Shown here one piece after another: positions 38,801 through 50,110 of a stretch of DNA of 64,000 nucleotides. The stretch's first letter is position 1, and the number at the start of each line of letters is the position of its first letter. The stretch comes from Gautieria morchelliformis (Eukaryota; Basidiomycota; Agaricomycetes; Gomphales; Gomphaceae), in contig WHVA01000143.1 of NCBI GenBank assembly GCA_015179125.1, positions 164,832 to 228,831 on the forward strand, written 5' to 3'. Below the pieces are notes generated by a model, which saw nothing but the letters and a program-made list of their open reading frames with translations, did no database searches and had not been told where the DNA came from. A program made the translations under genes and the position numbers.

Positions 38801-41800
38801 AATAAATAAAAATTCATAGCAAAGAGAGGCTCCTTACATCTCCTGTCATACCGTCCAGATTCGCGTCTTGGTAGTTTTGGTCGTCCCCCTCCATCGCGTT
38901 GTTGGCCTCCACCGCTTCATCTCCCTCTATCGCGTCGTCACGCTCCATCGTTCTCACCATCTTTCGCATCGTCTCCCCCGTTGCCTCTTTCACCGGGAAG
39001 TGAAGCAGCATGCACGCCAGGCAGGAACTCAGGGAGATGGTGGCGGAACTTGGCATGTCGAAAGTATGCTGGGGCGCTGGGGGAAAAGAAGCACATAAGT
39101 CCAACAAAATGTACGTCACGGTGTGGTATATCTGAAAAACGCAGAGGGTTCCAGTGCCGTGCATATGCAGAAATCCGAGAGTGCGTGGCGCTTAACGTCT
39201 CTGTGTCTCTGATAGATGAAAAAATCAGCGACGAGTGCATCTGCAGAAATGAAGAATCCACACCATTAGGTAAATGAAGATCAAGTTTGGATGCAGATGC
39301 AAATAGAAAATCGAGCAGAACGCAGATGTGTGTGTCTGCGATGCAAGTGCAAGCAGAGACAGGAAATCGGGTAACGACTGGAGTGCAGATGCGAGTAGGA
39401 GTTGTAATTGCAAAGTTCAGACATTGAATTGACTTTGAAAACTTTATGCACATGCCATAATGCCCAAAATATGCCGATGAATATCAACTGCATGTCAATC
39501 TATTATCGCTCTGTGTCTCTTTGCCTGCTGTGAGTCATTCTGTCTGATTGGCATCAAGTCGCTCACATCAATTGGGTGCCTGACTCCGCCGTACAGGAAG
39601 TGCATGCACCGTTGACAATGATGGTGTGCGCTTGTCATGACCGGTTTATTTCTCCTACCGCGTTACCTCCATGTTCCCCCTCGTCACTCCCTAGCATCTT
39701 CGTCAGAGTTCGCCGCACCTACCGACCACTCCTCCTCTACGTTTACTCTACTCGCTGTTCGCCCCATCCTCCGAACCGCTATTCGCTACTCGCGCATTTC
39801 GCCAGCAGGCACGCCATCAAATATGATCGATACCAATCACCCGGCATGATGGTTCATCATTAGCCCCATCACCTTCTTAATCCAACCCCATTGGGTGTTC
39901 GTATGGCCAATGCGTGTTCGCAGGGCGTCCCTCCCATAGGTCGTACGGGATCAACCCAGTAGACCAAGAGTCCGTGCAGGGTAGCATGTATACGGGTCCC
40001 AAGACATGGTTTTGTCCATAAGTGCTTTTGCCCCCTTTACTCTCCGTCGTTTCATGTTCGCATTCTTCCCTCACTCTATTGTATGTTTATTCCATCTCCT
40101 TAGTATCATGACTGCGCACCCCTATCCAACCCTGACTTGTGACGGCCTCTTTCCTATTCGCTGATACCTTATGAGCATTCGATATAAGTAGTTTACATTC
40201 GCATGTATATTCCCCAGTTCAATTATCATACGTCGTCCATCTTGTGCAAACTTGACCTCGCTGTGATCATCATCTTGAGCCTCTCCTTGAAGATTTCTAT
40301 CTTCGACCAGCCAAGGACTTAAGCATCACTGGTGAGTTCTCATACTTCGTCTTCGTTACCTTAGCCTTCAAACTACTTTCTGTGCTGTTGGCGAAGGGCT
40401 CCGAAGGAGCACCTTCGCCAGCGAAGGGACCGTCGAAACTTAGACAGCCCTTCCGCGATATCTTGCACGTTACGTCGTCAAGTGCTGCGAGCTATTTCGC
40501 TACGACTGTAGATAGGGCGAGCCCCATTCGGGCAACCCCTTTGTTTCGTGAACACTCATCAGTTCACTTATTCGCCGAACGGCATACTTATTCGCACAAG
40601 TTATTCGGGCATTCGTTGTGGTCACTAATACACGATATTAACGCCAAAAAAAACAATCTTGACAGCGCTCTGCTAAAAAGAAACAACTGTCTACAGTCTG
40701 CACGGATGGAACGGACACTCACCGTAGAGCCCATGCGACAGGGTCGGCCTGTCAGGTTGTAACCTGGGACCTCAACAACTGGGTACCTGCTGCATGCACC
40801 GGTCAGACGCAATGATCCCATCAGCCTGCACCCCAGAGGATCAATGTTGCACCCACAATGGACGGATATCCTCCCCACCACACCATTCCCGTCCCACTCG
40901 CCCGCAGCTGTCCCAGACAACTACCTGCATGCACCCTGCTCTCCCCAAGCTCCCCACCCCCATCCCCATCCCCACCCCACCCCACACACACACATACTCC
41001 AGCCTTGTGCGCACCTGCGTTCCCCAGACGCACTGCACTTGCAATGCTCGATGCATGCATGCCTGTCGTCCCTGGGGGTGGGTAGACTGCACACATGCGG
41101 GGTGGCGCCCCGTGCGCAGAGTATCCTTGCACAGTCTCACACAGATGCATGGTGCCGGTGCCTGTACACTGTGCAATGTTTTTCCATCCGTTGCTTTAAT
41201 GTTTTTGGTTCGCTCTGTCAGAGTGTGCATGTGCATATGCACGTCCACACCACTCAGCCTGCACACCCCGGCCTGGTGACCGCACACGTCGGCACTGATC
41301 CCAGTGGGTGGGTGGATCGTTACTTTAATTATGTGTGCCCTCACTTGCCCGCGCATGAGCGCTGCACAGTGTCATGGTCATCTCGGACATACAACACACC
41401 ACATCCCACATCGGGTATGCCCCCTGTTTTTTTTTCTTTCGTTTGTCTTTTCTCTTTTTTTTTTTTTCCTCGTCATTTTATACAACCCCAGTATATTACA
41501 TTGGTCGCTACAGTCAATTGTACTATATTGTAAACAATCTGGCCTTCCCCTTACTCCATGAGCACCTCCCCTGTCGGCCTGACAGAGCTGTTTTCCGCCA
41601 CGCTAGATGATGAGACAGTTCTTTTCCTGTGCTCGGTAAAATATGCTTGTGTGGGTTTTGTAACTTAGTAAGTGAATAGTCATATGTTGGAGAGGCAGCT
41701 CTTGGTGCTCAAGGAACCTGCTGAAGGTAGCAGCAGAAGAAGGTGATCTGGTGACCTAATCTATGTGACAGTGACTACTACAGTACCCCAACTCCCTGGC

Positions 41801-42726
41801 TGTACCTCAGCCCAGGGCCGGGTCTCTGGCCTACTCCACTCCAGGAGCCACCGCTCCAACGTACATTGTCATCTCAAGACTCAGAGCACGGCCGGTCGGT
41901 TTGTTATGGAATTTTGGACCGTCCACTTGTCTATACTGGATGGTTTTGGGTAGCTGATTTTAAGTGCTCAAATGTACTTAATTTTGGTGGTAGCTAAATT
42001 AATTTTTTTGACACTGATTTTGGGGTGATAAAAGCTACTGGAAATAAGTACTAGTGCAAAAAACTTATTTTAAGTGCCCACCCTTCCTACAGTGAACATG
42101 TGGGACGACACTGCAGTGACTCAAACCCTGCAAAGTGGCGGGAGGAGTCTCCCAGAGTGCATCCAGACCGAGGGGGTCCAGAAGCATTGGTATACTGGCA
42201 TGTAAGTTTCTATTATGCTGTCGCAAACTCTAGCAGACTAATAACCCCATGTTTAGTTAGTTCAAAACCTCTACCCACGGTGTGGAAATATATGCAACGG
42301 TGATGTAACGCGTAGGACCAACTTAACGACTCAACGCACAAAGAAATGGAATAGAGAACGTGATGTTATAAGTAGTCGCACGATAACTAGAATGAACATA
42401 AAGAGATAATCATCTCCTATTCCATTGTGACGAAGCATAAACAGCCATCTAAACCGACCCACACGAACATGGATACATCCACGGATTTGACGTTCTTCAA
42501 TAGGTAATGAGAGAAGGGCTGAAACCCGGTACGTTAATAGTAAGGGCTGGCAGTGGAGGGGGTCATCTGATGCAGTGGGAGGTAGACACACAGACGAAAA
42601 TAGCACACGTCAGCAAGGGCGAGAACGTGGACAACCGGTTGAGAAGGTATGCATCGAAAGGGTCAACGAAACGACAGGGATAGGCCGTATTGGGTGGCTA
42701 TGGGTAGGTAAAAGAACAGATGCCAC
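38801..42726. other. Non-coding or unrecognised interval
   Basis: No credible gene. Noted: GCAGATG-type short repeats (39230-39400); a TATAAGTA at about 40181 in a 500-bp stretch that could be part of an LTR, but no partner was found; an imperfect hairpin GGCGAAGGGCTCC...CCTTCGCC (40388-40420); CA- and C-rich low complexity (40960-41010); pyrimidine tracts with T10-T13 runs (41426-41470). Confidence 0.4.
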
Positions 42727-45656
42727 ATAGATCCGAGCCTTTATCCCGAAACATAACCGTCGCAAGGTACGGTCAATGTAGTATCCACTACGGCGCCGCC
42801 AATGCCATCACCTGCCAAGTCTTTCACGGCGACCACAGGCGGCTGAACATCCCTGGAAGATAGACTCTGCATGTGCACGTCTGACAACAGATAGCTTGCG
42901 TTCTGACGACTTTGAAGTAAGATTGTGGGCTCTCCAAAACCGTAGTGGTTCAACACGTTGAGAAGCAGACGACAGCCCATAGTGCAAGGTATTGCAAATT
43001 CCCATCTTGAAAATAATGTCACTAATATCTCTTTTGATCCAAAAGGAGAAGTGACCTACCCAATGCCCACTAGTGCGAGACCCCGAGGAGCCAGGTAAAA
43101 CACCAGCAAGTTCGTCAGATGCACAGCCAAGGTACTGCGAAGCACACGTCACTATTGTGCCGAAGCAAGAAGACATTCATATTACCAAAAAAAGTATATT
43201 ATACTAGCTCAATGTCAGAGGGGCTAAACGAACAGAGAAAAGGCTAAGCTGACCTGTCTTGAACGAGGAGCTTAAGTTGGGATGAACAAAATTCGTTCCT
43301 GTATCTGTCCCGCTGTTTGTAGAGCATCAAAAAGCATAGGACGAGTTCGTTTGCAATGGAAGGAACGAAAGAAGCCCCTAAATTTCCCGACACCGAAGGA
43401 GCGGAGCAGCCAGTCAAGTTGTCAATGGGAGGTAATGCCACGCCTGTCGGACGATTAGAAATGATCGGGAAGGATGTTGATGTGGGGTCTCACCCGCCGG
43501 TACGTATAACACCTCAACGACTATAGAGATGGCAGTTGTACTCAATCTGAGACCGGCCAGGCCATATAAGAGTTGTTTTTTGCGATTATAAACAGCATAG
43601 ACCTGTGAAACAATTACGTCCCGGCGTCTGGAATGTATACGATAGAGAACATACACGGGTCAGTAGAATGACTAGAATGCTTAAGGTCAGTCATATTTAC
43701 AGTAAACTAACATGTATGAACTTGTCTGTACTCACTGTCTACACTGACATTCGCAATTATAATGCTGTTACTTGTGTCAAACCGATTCAATACAATGTAT
43801 CACAAACGGACGTATGAAACAGCTTCCAACCAGAAAAAAGCACCGCAGCTGGAGTAATAATATTCTGATGCGGTGTTATAATACGGACATCTTTTGCACT
43901 GACAACTGAACGGAGGAATTGATAAGCATCGTATCACACTGATCACACTAAGCTCACCTTATTCGACAGGGATCCATGAAACATCACTTCATCCGACATT
44001 GTCGGTTAACTTTATATGGAGAGTCGAAGACACAGACGCACCTGTGACTTCAATGATAAGCGAGGAAAGCCCGAAATAACGAGTCTATGGGCATTTGATT
44101 TTTATGGCCGTATACTTGAAGAAAAACCACAGGCAGTACAGACTGACCCATAGAAACAGTAGCTTTCCCCATGTGCGCGGGCCGCTCCAAATATTCATGA
44201 CCTGAAGTGTGTCTAAGAAATAACATGACAACTTGCTCAGGCCGAACTAACCTCAGCATCGAAGGTTATAGCTGTCTCGTATAAGTGAATGGCTTCGAAC
44301 ATCAAAAATCCCTCTCACCATGGTCATACAAGAAGAGCACCAACGATGCGAGGACTGAGTACTTCGTAATGGTTATGTCTGCTTAAGAACGTTGTCATTA
44401 GATGCATCCATCGCTTGTGTATTAGCACTGGCCTGATTTTGCCATTGTAACGAATGATTGAGGAGCGATAGACATTCTATAACAAGAATGAGGTAGGCAG
44501 ACTAGGCAAAGAGGGACTGTTAATTGATATACCTGGACTTGACCTCCTTGCTATTGTTAATACGCTGTCGTTAGCCATCATATGCGATACCGACTCAACA
44601 TTGAGTTCAATCGTTGTAATGCACGCGGGGACTTTGATAGGGTGGCTGGATTTAGTCACCGACAATTACTCGATCTCGAGTGAGGCGTGACAGCCGAATC
44701 CTGACAGCGAACGAGGGGCGTCAGGCCCCATGAAATTTCGGAGCTGTATAAGCCAATAAAACATAACCAGGCATCAGATAAGTTATTGCCCACAGTTATT
44801 GTCCTATTGGTATATTTCTGGACCCTGGTGGAGCGACTCTTTTTGCAAACATTGACGGTAATTGCCTGGATTGAGTATGTCCGCAGGACCCACTGGGTCC
44901 TGTGGACATTTTCAGCGTGGCATGTAGTCCTTCCTATCATCTGACGTGTGCAGCTTAGAGTTTAATAGCGGTTTCAGCCAGAATAGACATCAGGTCTCTC
45001 CGCGACCTGGGGAAGAAAGGCTCTCCATAAGCCGCAATAGTGCATCCGGTTCGCCTCGAAGTGAGTCGTAGACTCGCAATGGCTGTAAAAAGCTCAGAAA
45101 AGATCATTCAAGTGATAGCCCCAGAATAACCAAGTAACCGCATGGAGTCCGAGTATTATGAGAGCTCTGAACTCAGAGAGAATGAGACCCAAATAAGTAA
45201 TCTGTAGATAGACGCCGTCAAAGTTCAAGTTCGAATTTACTGTAATTTCTTGCTAATAGCACAAACAGGGTTGCCAAGGATTAATATTAGGCGGCCAGAC
45301 CCTGCTGTTTCATCTCGCTCTACAGGTATCCTAGACACTTGGCATGGCAATCATGATGGTAGATACATCATCCATCCCAGTAGACAAACCGAGAAAGGGC
45401 ATAACCGATGTTTTTATTGGCTGAGAGGTGTGCACAGATGCTGGGCTGGGAGATGGGTAGGGCGGCGTGACAAATAATCCGGTAGTTGCCGAATGCCGAC
45501 CAGCAGCTTTGGGCCCCTGGGGCAGCTTTTCCAACAAGCAGTTTCTGCCTGTGAGAAGCTACTTCTCAGGTCGGGACTGAAAGTCCCTAATATATTCTCC
45601 TGTAGTCGGAGTTGGTCCTAGCCGCGCGTGGCCAGGACGCCGGATCGGCATTGAGC
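42727..45656 (-). repeat. Left arm of a large inverted duplication
   Basis: The reverse complement of this segment matches 57485-60345 almost end to end, with many small indels and substitutions (visibly under 95% identity). Outer ends: CCGAGC/GATCCGAGCC near 42727 against GGCTCGGATC near 60340. Inner ends: GGATCGGCATTGAGC (45642) against GCTCACTGCTGATCC (57485). Confidence 0.9.
42760..44411 (-). pseudogene. DUF6533-like membrane protein pseudogene (left arm)
   Basis: The minus strand starts MDASNDNVLKQT with TAA where the right-arm copy reads through. Later blocks: a hydrophobic first segment (LASLVLFLYDH), an exon AITFDAE, then VMNIWSGPRTWGKLLFLW, QVYAVYNRKKQLLYGLAG, a segment AISIVVEVLYVPAGE, and LTGCSAPSVSG with SIANELVLCFLMLYKQRD. 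These match the layout of mushroom DUF6533 multi-pass membrane proteins, whose function is unknown. Introns of about 50 nt separate the blocks. Stops and frameshifts make it non-functional. Confidence 0.6.
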
Positions 45657-46158
45657 CCCAGTGGAAATCGGCTCGGATTAGGGCTCACGTAGCTGTAAAT
45701 CCCCGACTCCGACTGAAAGGAGGGGAGGGTTCTGTCGACAAGATGGGGGTCGGATACCTAGCGTGCCTTGTCAGGTTTAACTCCTAAGATGCCTGTGACT
45801 ACTATCCCGTTCATGTTCGGCCACCAATGTCTGGTACCACTCGGTGCCTTTCCTTTCGATCATTATCTCGGGCTGTTATATGTGTCGATCTCCGATGACA
45901 TTGTATCGCATCAATATCTCGGGCTCATCGCCGTCTTGCACGCCTGATTAGTTTTGCCTGTTCTCTTTAAATGTCTTATTGTCGTCCTCTCCTTTTGCTG
46001 CTGCGTACCGTTCACCTTTTCTTGTCAGCCTCCCATCTACAAGGTATGTCCTTTTCGCCCTCTCTGCACTTCTTGGCTGACCATGTCAACTGCTTTTTGA
46101 CCTATGCCGTGCCGTTGCCTTGTCGTTTTGATTTGTTTAGTGTTCCTCGTCCATATTC
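45657..46158. other. Leader region before the Helitron-type ORF
   Basis: Pyrimidine-rich sequence without a clear gene. 45657-45690 matches the NagA-B flank at 37550. ATCTCGGGCT recurs at 45865 and 45921. Confidence 0.35.
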
Positions 46159-47461
46159 GTGACCCACGTACCCTCCGCTTCTTCGTCTATGTCTTCAGCC
46201 GTCTCTTATCCGTCTGTCCTTCCGCATTGGTGCTCTCCTCCTTACGATCACATCAGCTCCCTTCTTCTACGTCGCACCGCGTCCTTTTTGGTTTCTTTGA
46301 CATCAGGTGCCGGTATTTCCCTGTCTCGTACCGATCGTCGTGTTAAGGTAACCGTTGTTGAGTTAATAATCACCTCCTTTCGCGATGATTGCGTCTTCTT
46401 TGATACTGCCTCTCTCGCCTCTCTTAAGCAGCGTTGTGTCTTGTACCGTTCCACATCCGTCCTTTCCTCGTCGGTGTGTGATACTTCGAGTCGTTTTCGG
46501 CTGGTTTTAGGATACGTACTTGCTAAGTATGGAGATGATTTTCTTTCAATGTTGTCTTCTGTTCCTTTGCCTGTACAATGTTTACCTGTTATGTGGGAGT
46601 TGTCTTGTATGGCCATTGATCCCGCCGTTCAGGTGACCAACGTGGCAACTTTACCCCTCCCCGCTTTGACCCGTCTGTGTGCGCATCTAGGTGTCCCTAT
46701 CAAAAGCACGTCCGCCACTCAGACCACCTGCGCATCCCTTCTCGTCCCTCATTTTCGTGCCCGTTGTTACTAAGCTCGAGTTACTGAACACGGATGATAT
46801 TCGTGCCGACTTGCACATGTCCTCACCTCATGCTCCTGTCCCTGACACTCGCCATGATATCTTGGTGCTGCTCCTCACGTCTGAGTATTCTAGCGAACTG
46901 CTGTCTGAAATGAACCGTCCTGTTCATCTGCATCATCTCCGAAGGGAACAGAGACTTCGGAACCTGAATGACGCCGCTCGCCGTTCTGCTGCTGACCGTG
47001 CGGATTGGCCTAAAGTTGTCCCTAACGACACTATACTTTCGTGTTGCCGCGATTATTATAACGCCACCATGTGGACAACACCGCCCATGTGTGCATCGTG
47101 TGCAAGGAGACGTCCTTTTGTACCTTTGATTGAACTCGTCACGGCTCGTGGTTTACCACCACCATGCAACCTTGAATTACTGCGACTTACAGATCATTGG
47201 ATTATTCAGCGAAGCATTGTAAACGACCATTCCAATCAGTTCTCGTTTAACGATGAAGTCATTAATGGTCTAATGCTTCACCGGGACGGTCTTCGACAGC
47301 TTGAAGATGGATCCACGATCGTCTTTTTATGTCCTGATTGCCATTCTTCGCTAACGCATGAAAAGGTGCCGCGGTTCGCTCTTAAAAACGACTTGTACCG
47401 CGGCCGCTTGCCGGAGGAATCCATGGATTTGACTTGGGTCGAGGAAATGGTATGTTCACTT

Positions 47462-47669
47462 TGTTAGAATTGCAAGCAGCGGATCGCGAGTATAAGGAAG
47501 AAGTTTGCCAACTCTGTTGCAAACGCATGTAGATACAGTCACGTAGCTGCTCTATTTAACTAAAAAGGACAATAGCAACATAAAATTGGAACAAAAGAAC
47601 AATAAAACAATGGGGTGGCTTAACCGGTGTGGCACATTGTGCATGCTCACATAATCCATTATCTCGACA
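47462..47669 (-). repeat. LTR of gag-only element (3' in element orientation)
   Basis: 208 bp, identical to 48792-48999. The element reads on the minus strand, so this is its downstream LTR. Confidence 0.93.
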
Positions 47670-47711
47670 CACTCCCTTGAGCAAAACAAGGTGCGAAACG
47701 CACTCCCTCAA

Positions 47712-48527
47712 TCAAAAGGCTGCATCTTCGTCGGAGGAATCTTCAATGACAACTTGCGCAGTGTCTTCAACGGCATTGTCTGGGCAATTCAACTGGTAAT
47801 GACCTTTTTTACCACACTTGAAACAGGTAATGCCCGAAAGCGGAGTACGAGGCTTGGGCTCGACTGACATGGCTTCCTCGGAATCAGGTTTATCATTTTT
47901 GCGAACAGGTAAAATCGGTTTAGCGGCAAGTTGACGAGCTTCCTCATTGATGAGGCGAGCTTTCACAATTTCGAGCGAAATGGCTGGTTCGGGTTTAAAT
48001 TCGTCTTCGTTGGTAATAGCGGCAATAGAAGCGTCAAGGGAGATAATGAATGAATCGTAGGAGCGTGGGAGACCTTGAGTAAGAACGAGAATCTTGTCTT
48101 CATCAGTGGCAATGTAGCCAACTTCTTTCAGGCGAAAGGCGGCTTGCTGAACATTTGCAATCCAGCTGCTCATCGACTGGTCGGCACATTTTGTCATGGT
48201 ATTAAATTTCCGACGTAGCGTCATGCGAGTGGCAAAACCTTGTGCACGGTGCATTCGCTGAAGTTCGTTCCAGAGTTCTCTCGAGTCTTCGTTGTGGGCA
48301 TGTGGGAGTTGGGAGGGTTCGAGGTGGAGAACGATCTCGGCATGGGCTTCAGACTGGCGTCTTTCATAAGCACGAATAGTCTTGGAATTTGCTGAACCAG
48401 TAGGCCTGTTTTCCGTTCCATCAACTACTCCCCATAAACCCTTCTTTACAAGTATAGCGCGCATGTATAGTGACCATTCGGCATAGTTGCTCTCGTTGAG
48501 CTTCGCAAAACGTAGGTTTTCTGGCAT
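47712..48527 (-). CDS. Copia-type Gag of the non-autonomous LTR element (271 aa)
   Basis: It begins MPENLRFAKLNESNYAEWSL (the ATG at 48527 is chosen because it starts the conserved Gag block; the frame is open further upstream without an ATG). It has the UBN2-type Gag core: MRAILVKKGLWGVVDGTENR, HLEPSQLPHAHNEDSRELWN, TLRRKFNTMTKC and LTQGLPRSYDSFIISL. The end has a CCHC knuckle CFKCGKKGHYQLNC (about aa 234-247) and an acidic tail ending SSDEDAAF. Intact and followed directly by stop, a purine-rich tract (AAGGGAGTG) and the LTR. Gag would form the particle that packages its own RNA; the partner supplying pol is unknown. Confidence 0.9.
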   Translation of the reverse strand: MPENLRFAKLNESNYAEWSLYMRAILVKKGLWGVVDGTENRPTGSANSKTIRAYERRQSEAHAEIVLHLEPSQLPHAHNEDSRELWNELQRMHRAQGFATRMTLRRKFNTMTKCADQSMSSWIANVQQAAFRLKEVGYIATDEDKILVLTQGLPRSYDSFIISLDASIAAITNEDEFKPEPAISLEIVKARLINEEARQLAAKPILPVRKNDKPDSEEAMSVEPKPRTPLSGITCFKCGKKGHYQLNCPDNAVEDTAQVVIEDSSDEDAAF

Positions 48528-48791
48528 GGCGGCGCAACAAATGACAGTGGGGTGATCCAAAAAGGTGTGGCGATATGAAAAAGTATGCGGTTCGATAAGA
48601 TGGCGGCGCGACAACAAATGTCTACTGGCTTCGGCCCCAGTGGCGGGTTACGACGAGAACGGATTTCGACGGCACGACGATGGAAACAGCTGGCTTCGGC
48701 CCCAGTGGCAGGTTACGATGGATATTAAGGTGCGACAACGATGGTGATAACGATCAACAGACGGCGGGGCGGCTTCGTTCTTATGCGTTTG

Positions 48792-48999
48792 TGTTAGAAT
48801 TGCAAGCAGCGGATCGCGAGTATAAGGAAGAAGTTTGCCAACTCTGTTGCAAACGCATGTAGATACAGTCACGTAGCTGCTCTATTTAACTAAAAAGGAC
48901 AATAGCAACATAAAATTGGAACAAAAGAACAATAAAACAATGGGGTGGCTTAACCGGTGTGGCACATTGTGCATGCTCACATAATCCATTATCTCGACA
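48792..48999 (-). repeat. LTR of gag-only element (5' in element orientation)
   Basis: Upstream LTR; the leader at 48528-48791 separates it from gag. The leader holds a direct repeat CTGGCTTCGGCCCCAGTGGC (about 48629 and 48690). No initiator tRNA-Met motif is present next to this LTR; the adjacent bases in element orientation read CAAACGCATAAG. Confidence 0.93.
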
Positions 49000-49178
49000 C
49001 ACTTTACCGAAATACGGCACACGTTACGCATTTGTATGACTCTAGCGATCCAACCCAGCCCCATGTGTTTCACGGCAATACGTGCGCTCATGATAATGAT
49101 GATATGAACGTCATCTCAATTGCCGATACGCTTCCACGAACGCCTGCAGATTTGCATGGGATGATTTTCGTTGTCTGA

Positions 49179-50110
49179 ATATGTAATATCCACATGTATA
49201 TAAACGCAATCGGTAACTTACGAGAGAATACATCGTCTGAAAAAATAATATCGACAGCATGATCCCTACCCCACAACGGAGTCGGGGACTGGCGCCAATG
49301 CGCCGCTACCGATACCGATAATGAAATACAAATTCGGAGTTAAATCTGTAGGTACCGGTGACGCACCGATGCACGAAATTTTTTTATTACAAAACTCAGT
49401 TGCTTCCGGTTCAGAACCACCACCAACCGATACCAGCGTGCCCAACACTTTTCGCAGCGCTCAGAAACTAAAAAATCTTCTGCTTGGCAACATCTTCACT
49501 TGATGCACTTGCCATCGACTTGTCTCATTTCTGTCACTCGCATCTGCACTCGCACTCATTTTTCCGTGTCTGTACACACTACCTTCTACTACCACCACCA
49601 CCGCCAGCAATGAACAATTTTCAACGATGATGACCACCATCTAATTTGTCAACTTTAATGGTCAATGGTTATATCATGGAGCATGCAATCCACGGATTAA
49701 GAGTGAGTCTCCTCTTCACGTTCTATTTAGGCCGACTCAATTACCTCAATTGCACATCTCTTCATCAATTATTATGCAGGCCTCAATCCCAATGGCGTTT
49801 TCCAGTGCTTCCCTCAAGTGGGTCATGTGTTCAGCTATTATTGCAATGCATATAGTCAATGACACAGCAGGCCGCAGGCCCCTCTTCTGGCTACCACGTG
49901 TGTCTTGCAATCACCATGTCCTCCCCTCTGCACTCTCTTCGCCTCCCACAGCCACTGAAAGTGTGACGGTGCGAAAACAGCTCGTGGAATTCACCAAGAT
50001 GTCCATACTGCATGATGAGGCTGAGCTTACGTTTGCGTGCAGTTCGGGGTCGGGAGGACAAGTATGTATACTATTCTTTGGTGGTAGCTGCTGATGAATG
50101 ATGGTTTATC
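49179..50110. other. No gene recognised
   Basis: Contains GGAGTCGGGGACTGG at 49270, similar to motifs at 53920 and 55375. A possible exon at about 49940-50060 reads VRKQLVEFTKMSILHDEAEL but has no recognised family. Confidence 0.35.

Larger units (their letters stand above)
47462..48999 (-). mobile_element. Gag-only (TR-GAG-like) LTR retrotransposon, 1,538 bp
   Basis: LTRs of 208 bp at 47462-47669 and 48792-48999 are identical by eye. The target duplication is CACTT (47457-47461 and 49000-49004); deleting the element restores MVCSLYRNTAHVTHLY. On the minus strand the LTR runs TGTCGAGATA...TTCTAACA. The only gene is a copia-type gag; there is no protease, integrase, RT or RNase H. It must use enzymes from another element. 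Confidence 0.93.
46159..49178 (+). pseudogene. Helitron-type Rep/helicase N-terminal ORF, split and truncated
   Basis: Pieces in order: 46159-46773; after a frameshift near 46760, 46750-47461 with LELLNTDDIRADLHM, MCASCARRRPFVPLIELV, FLCPDCHSSLTHEKVPRFAL, NDLYRGRLPEESMDLTWVEE and MVCS; then, past the LTR element 47462-48999, 49005-49178 with YRNTAHVTHLYDSSDP, FHGNTCAHDNDDMNV and LPRTPADLHGM. This Cys-rich segment (two CxxC pairs) is the region in front of the Rep domain in fungal Helitron helicases (DUF6570, from memory). Helitrons replicate by rolling circle; Rep and Pif1-type helicase domains would follow but are absent after 49178. No Helitron 3' hairpin was found nearby. Confidence 0.65.

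Noticed and set aside
39480-40380. A gypsy LTR, suggested by TATAAGTA and pyrimidine-rich sequence
   Set aside because: No TG...CA boundaries, partner LTR, primer site or target duplication could be shown.
40844-41533. Frame of 229 codons as a protein
   Set aside because: His/Pro/Ser repeats come from CA- and C-rich low complexity followed by pyrimidine tracts; the opposite strand is equally open.
44477-44665. Short frame upstream of the DUF6533-like gene as an independent gene (also 58405-58656)
   Set aside because: It is conserved between arms only as part of the duplicated DNA; no family was recognised and indels break it.
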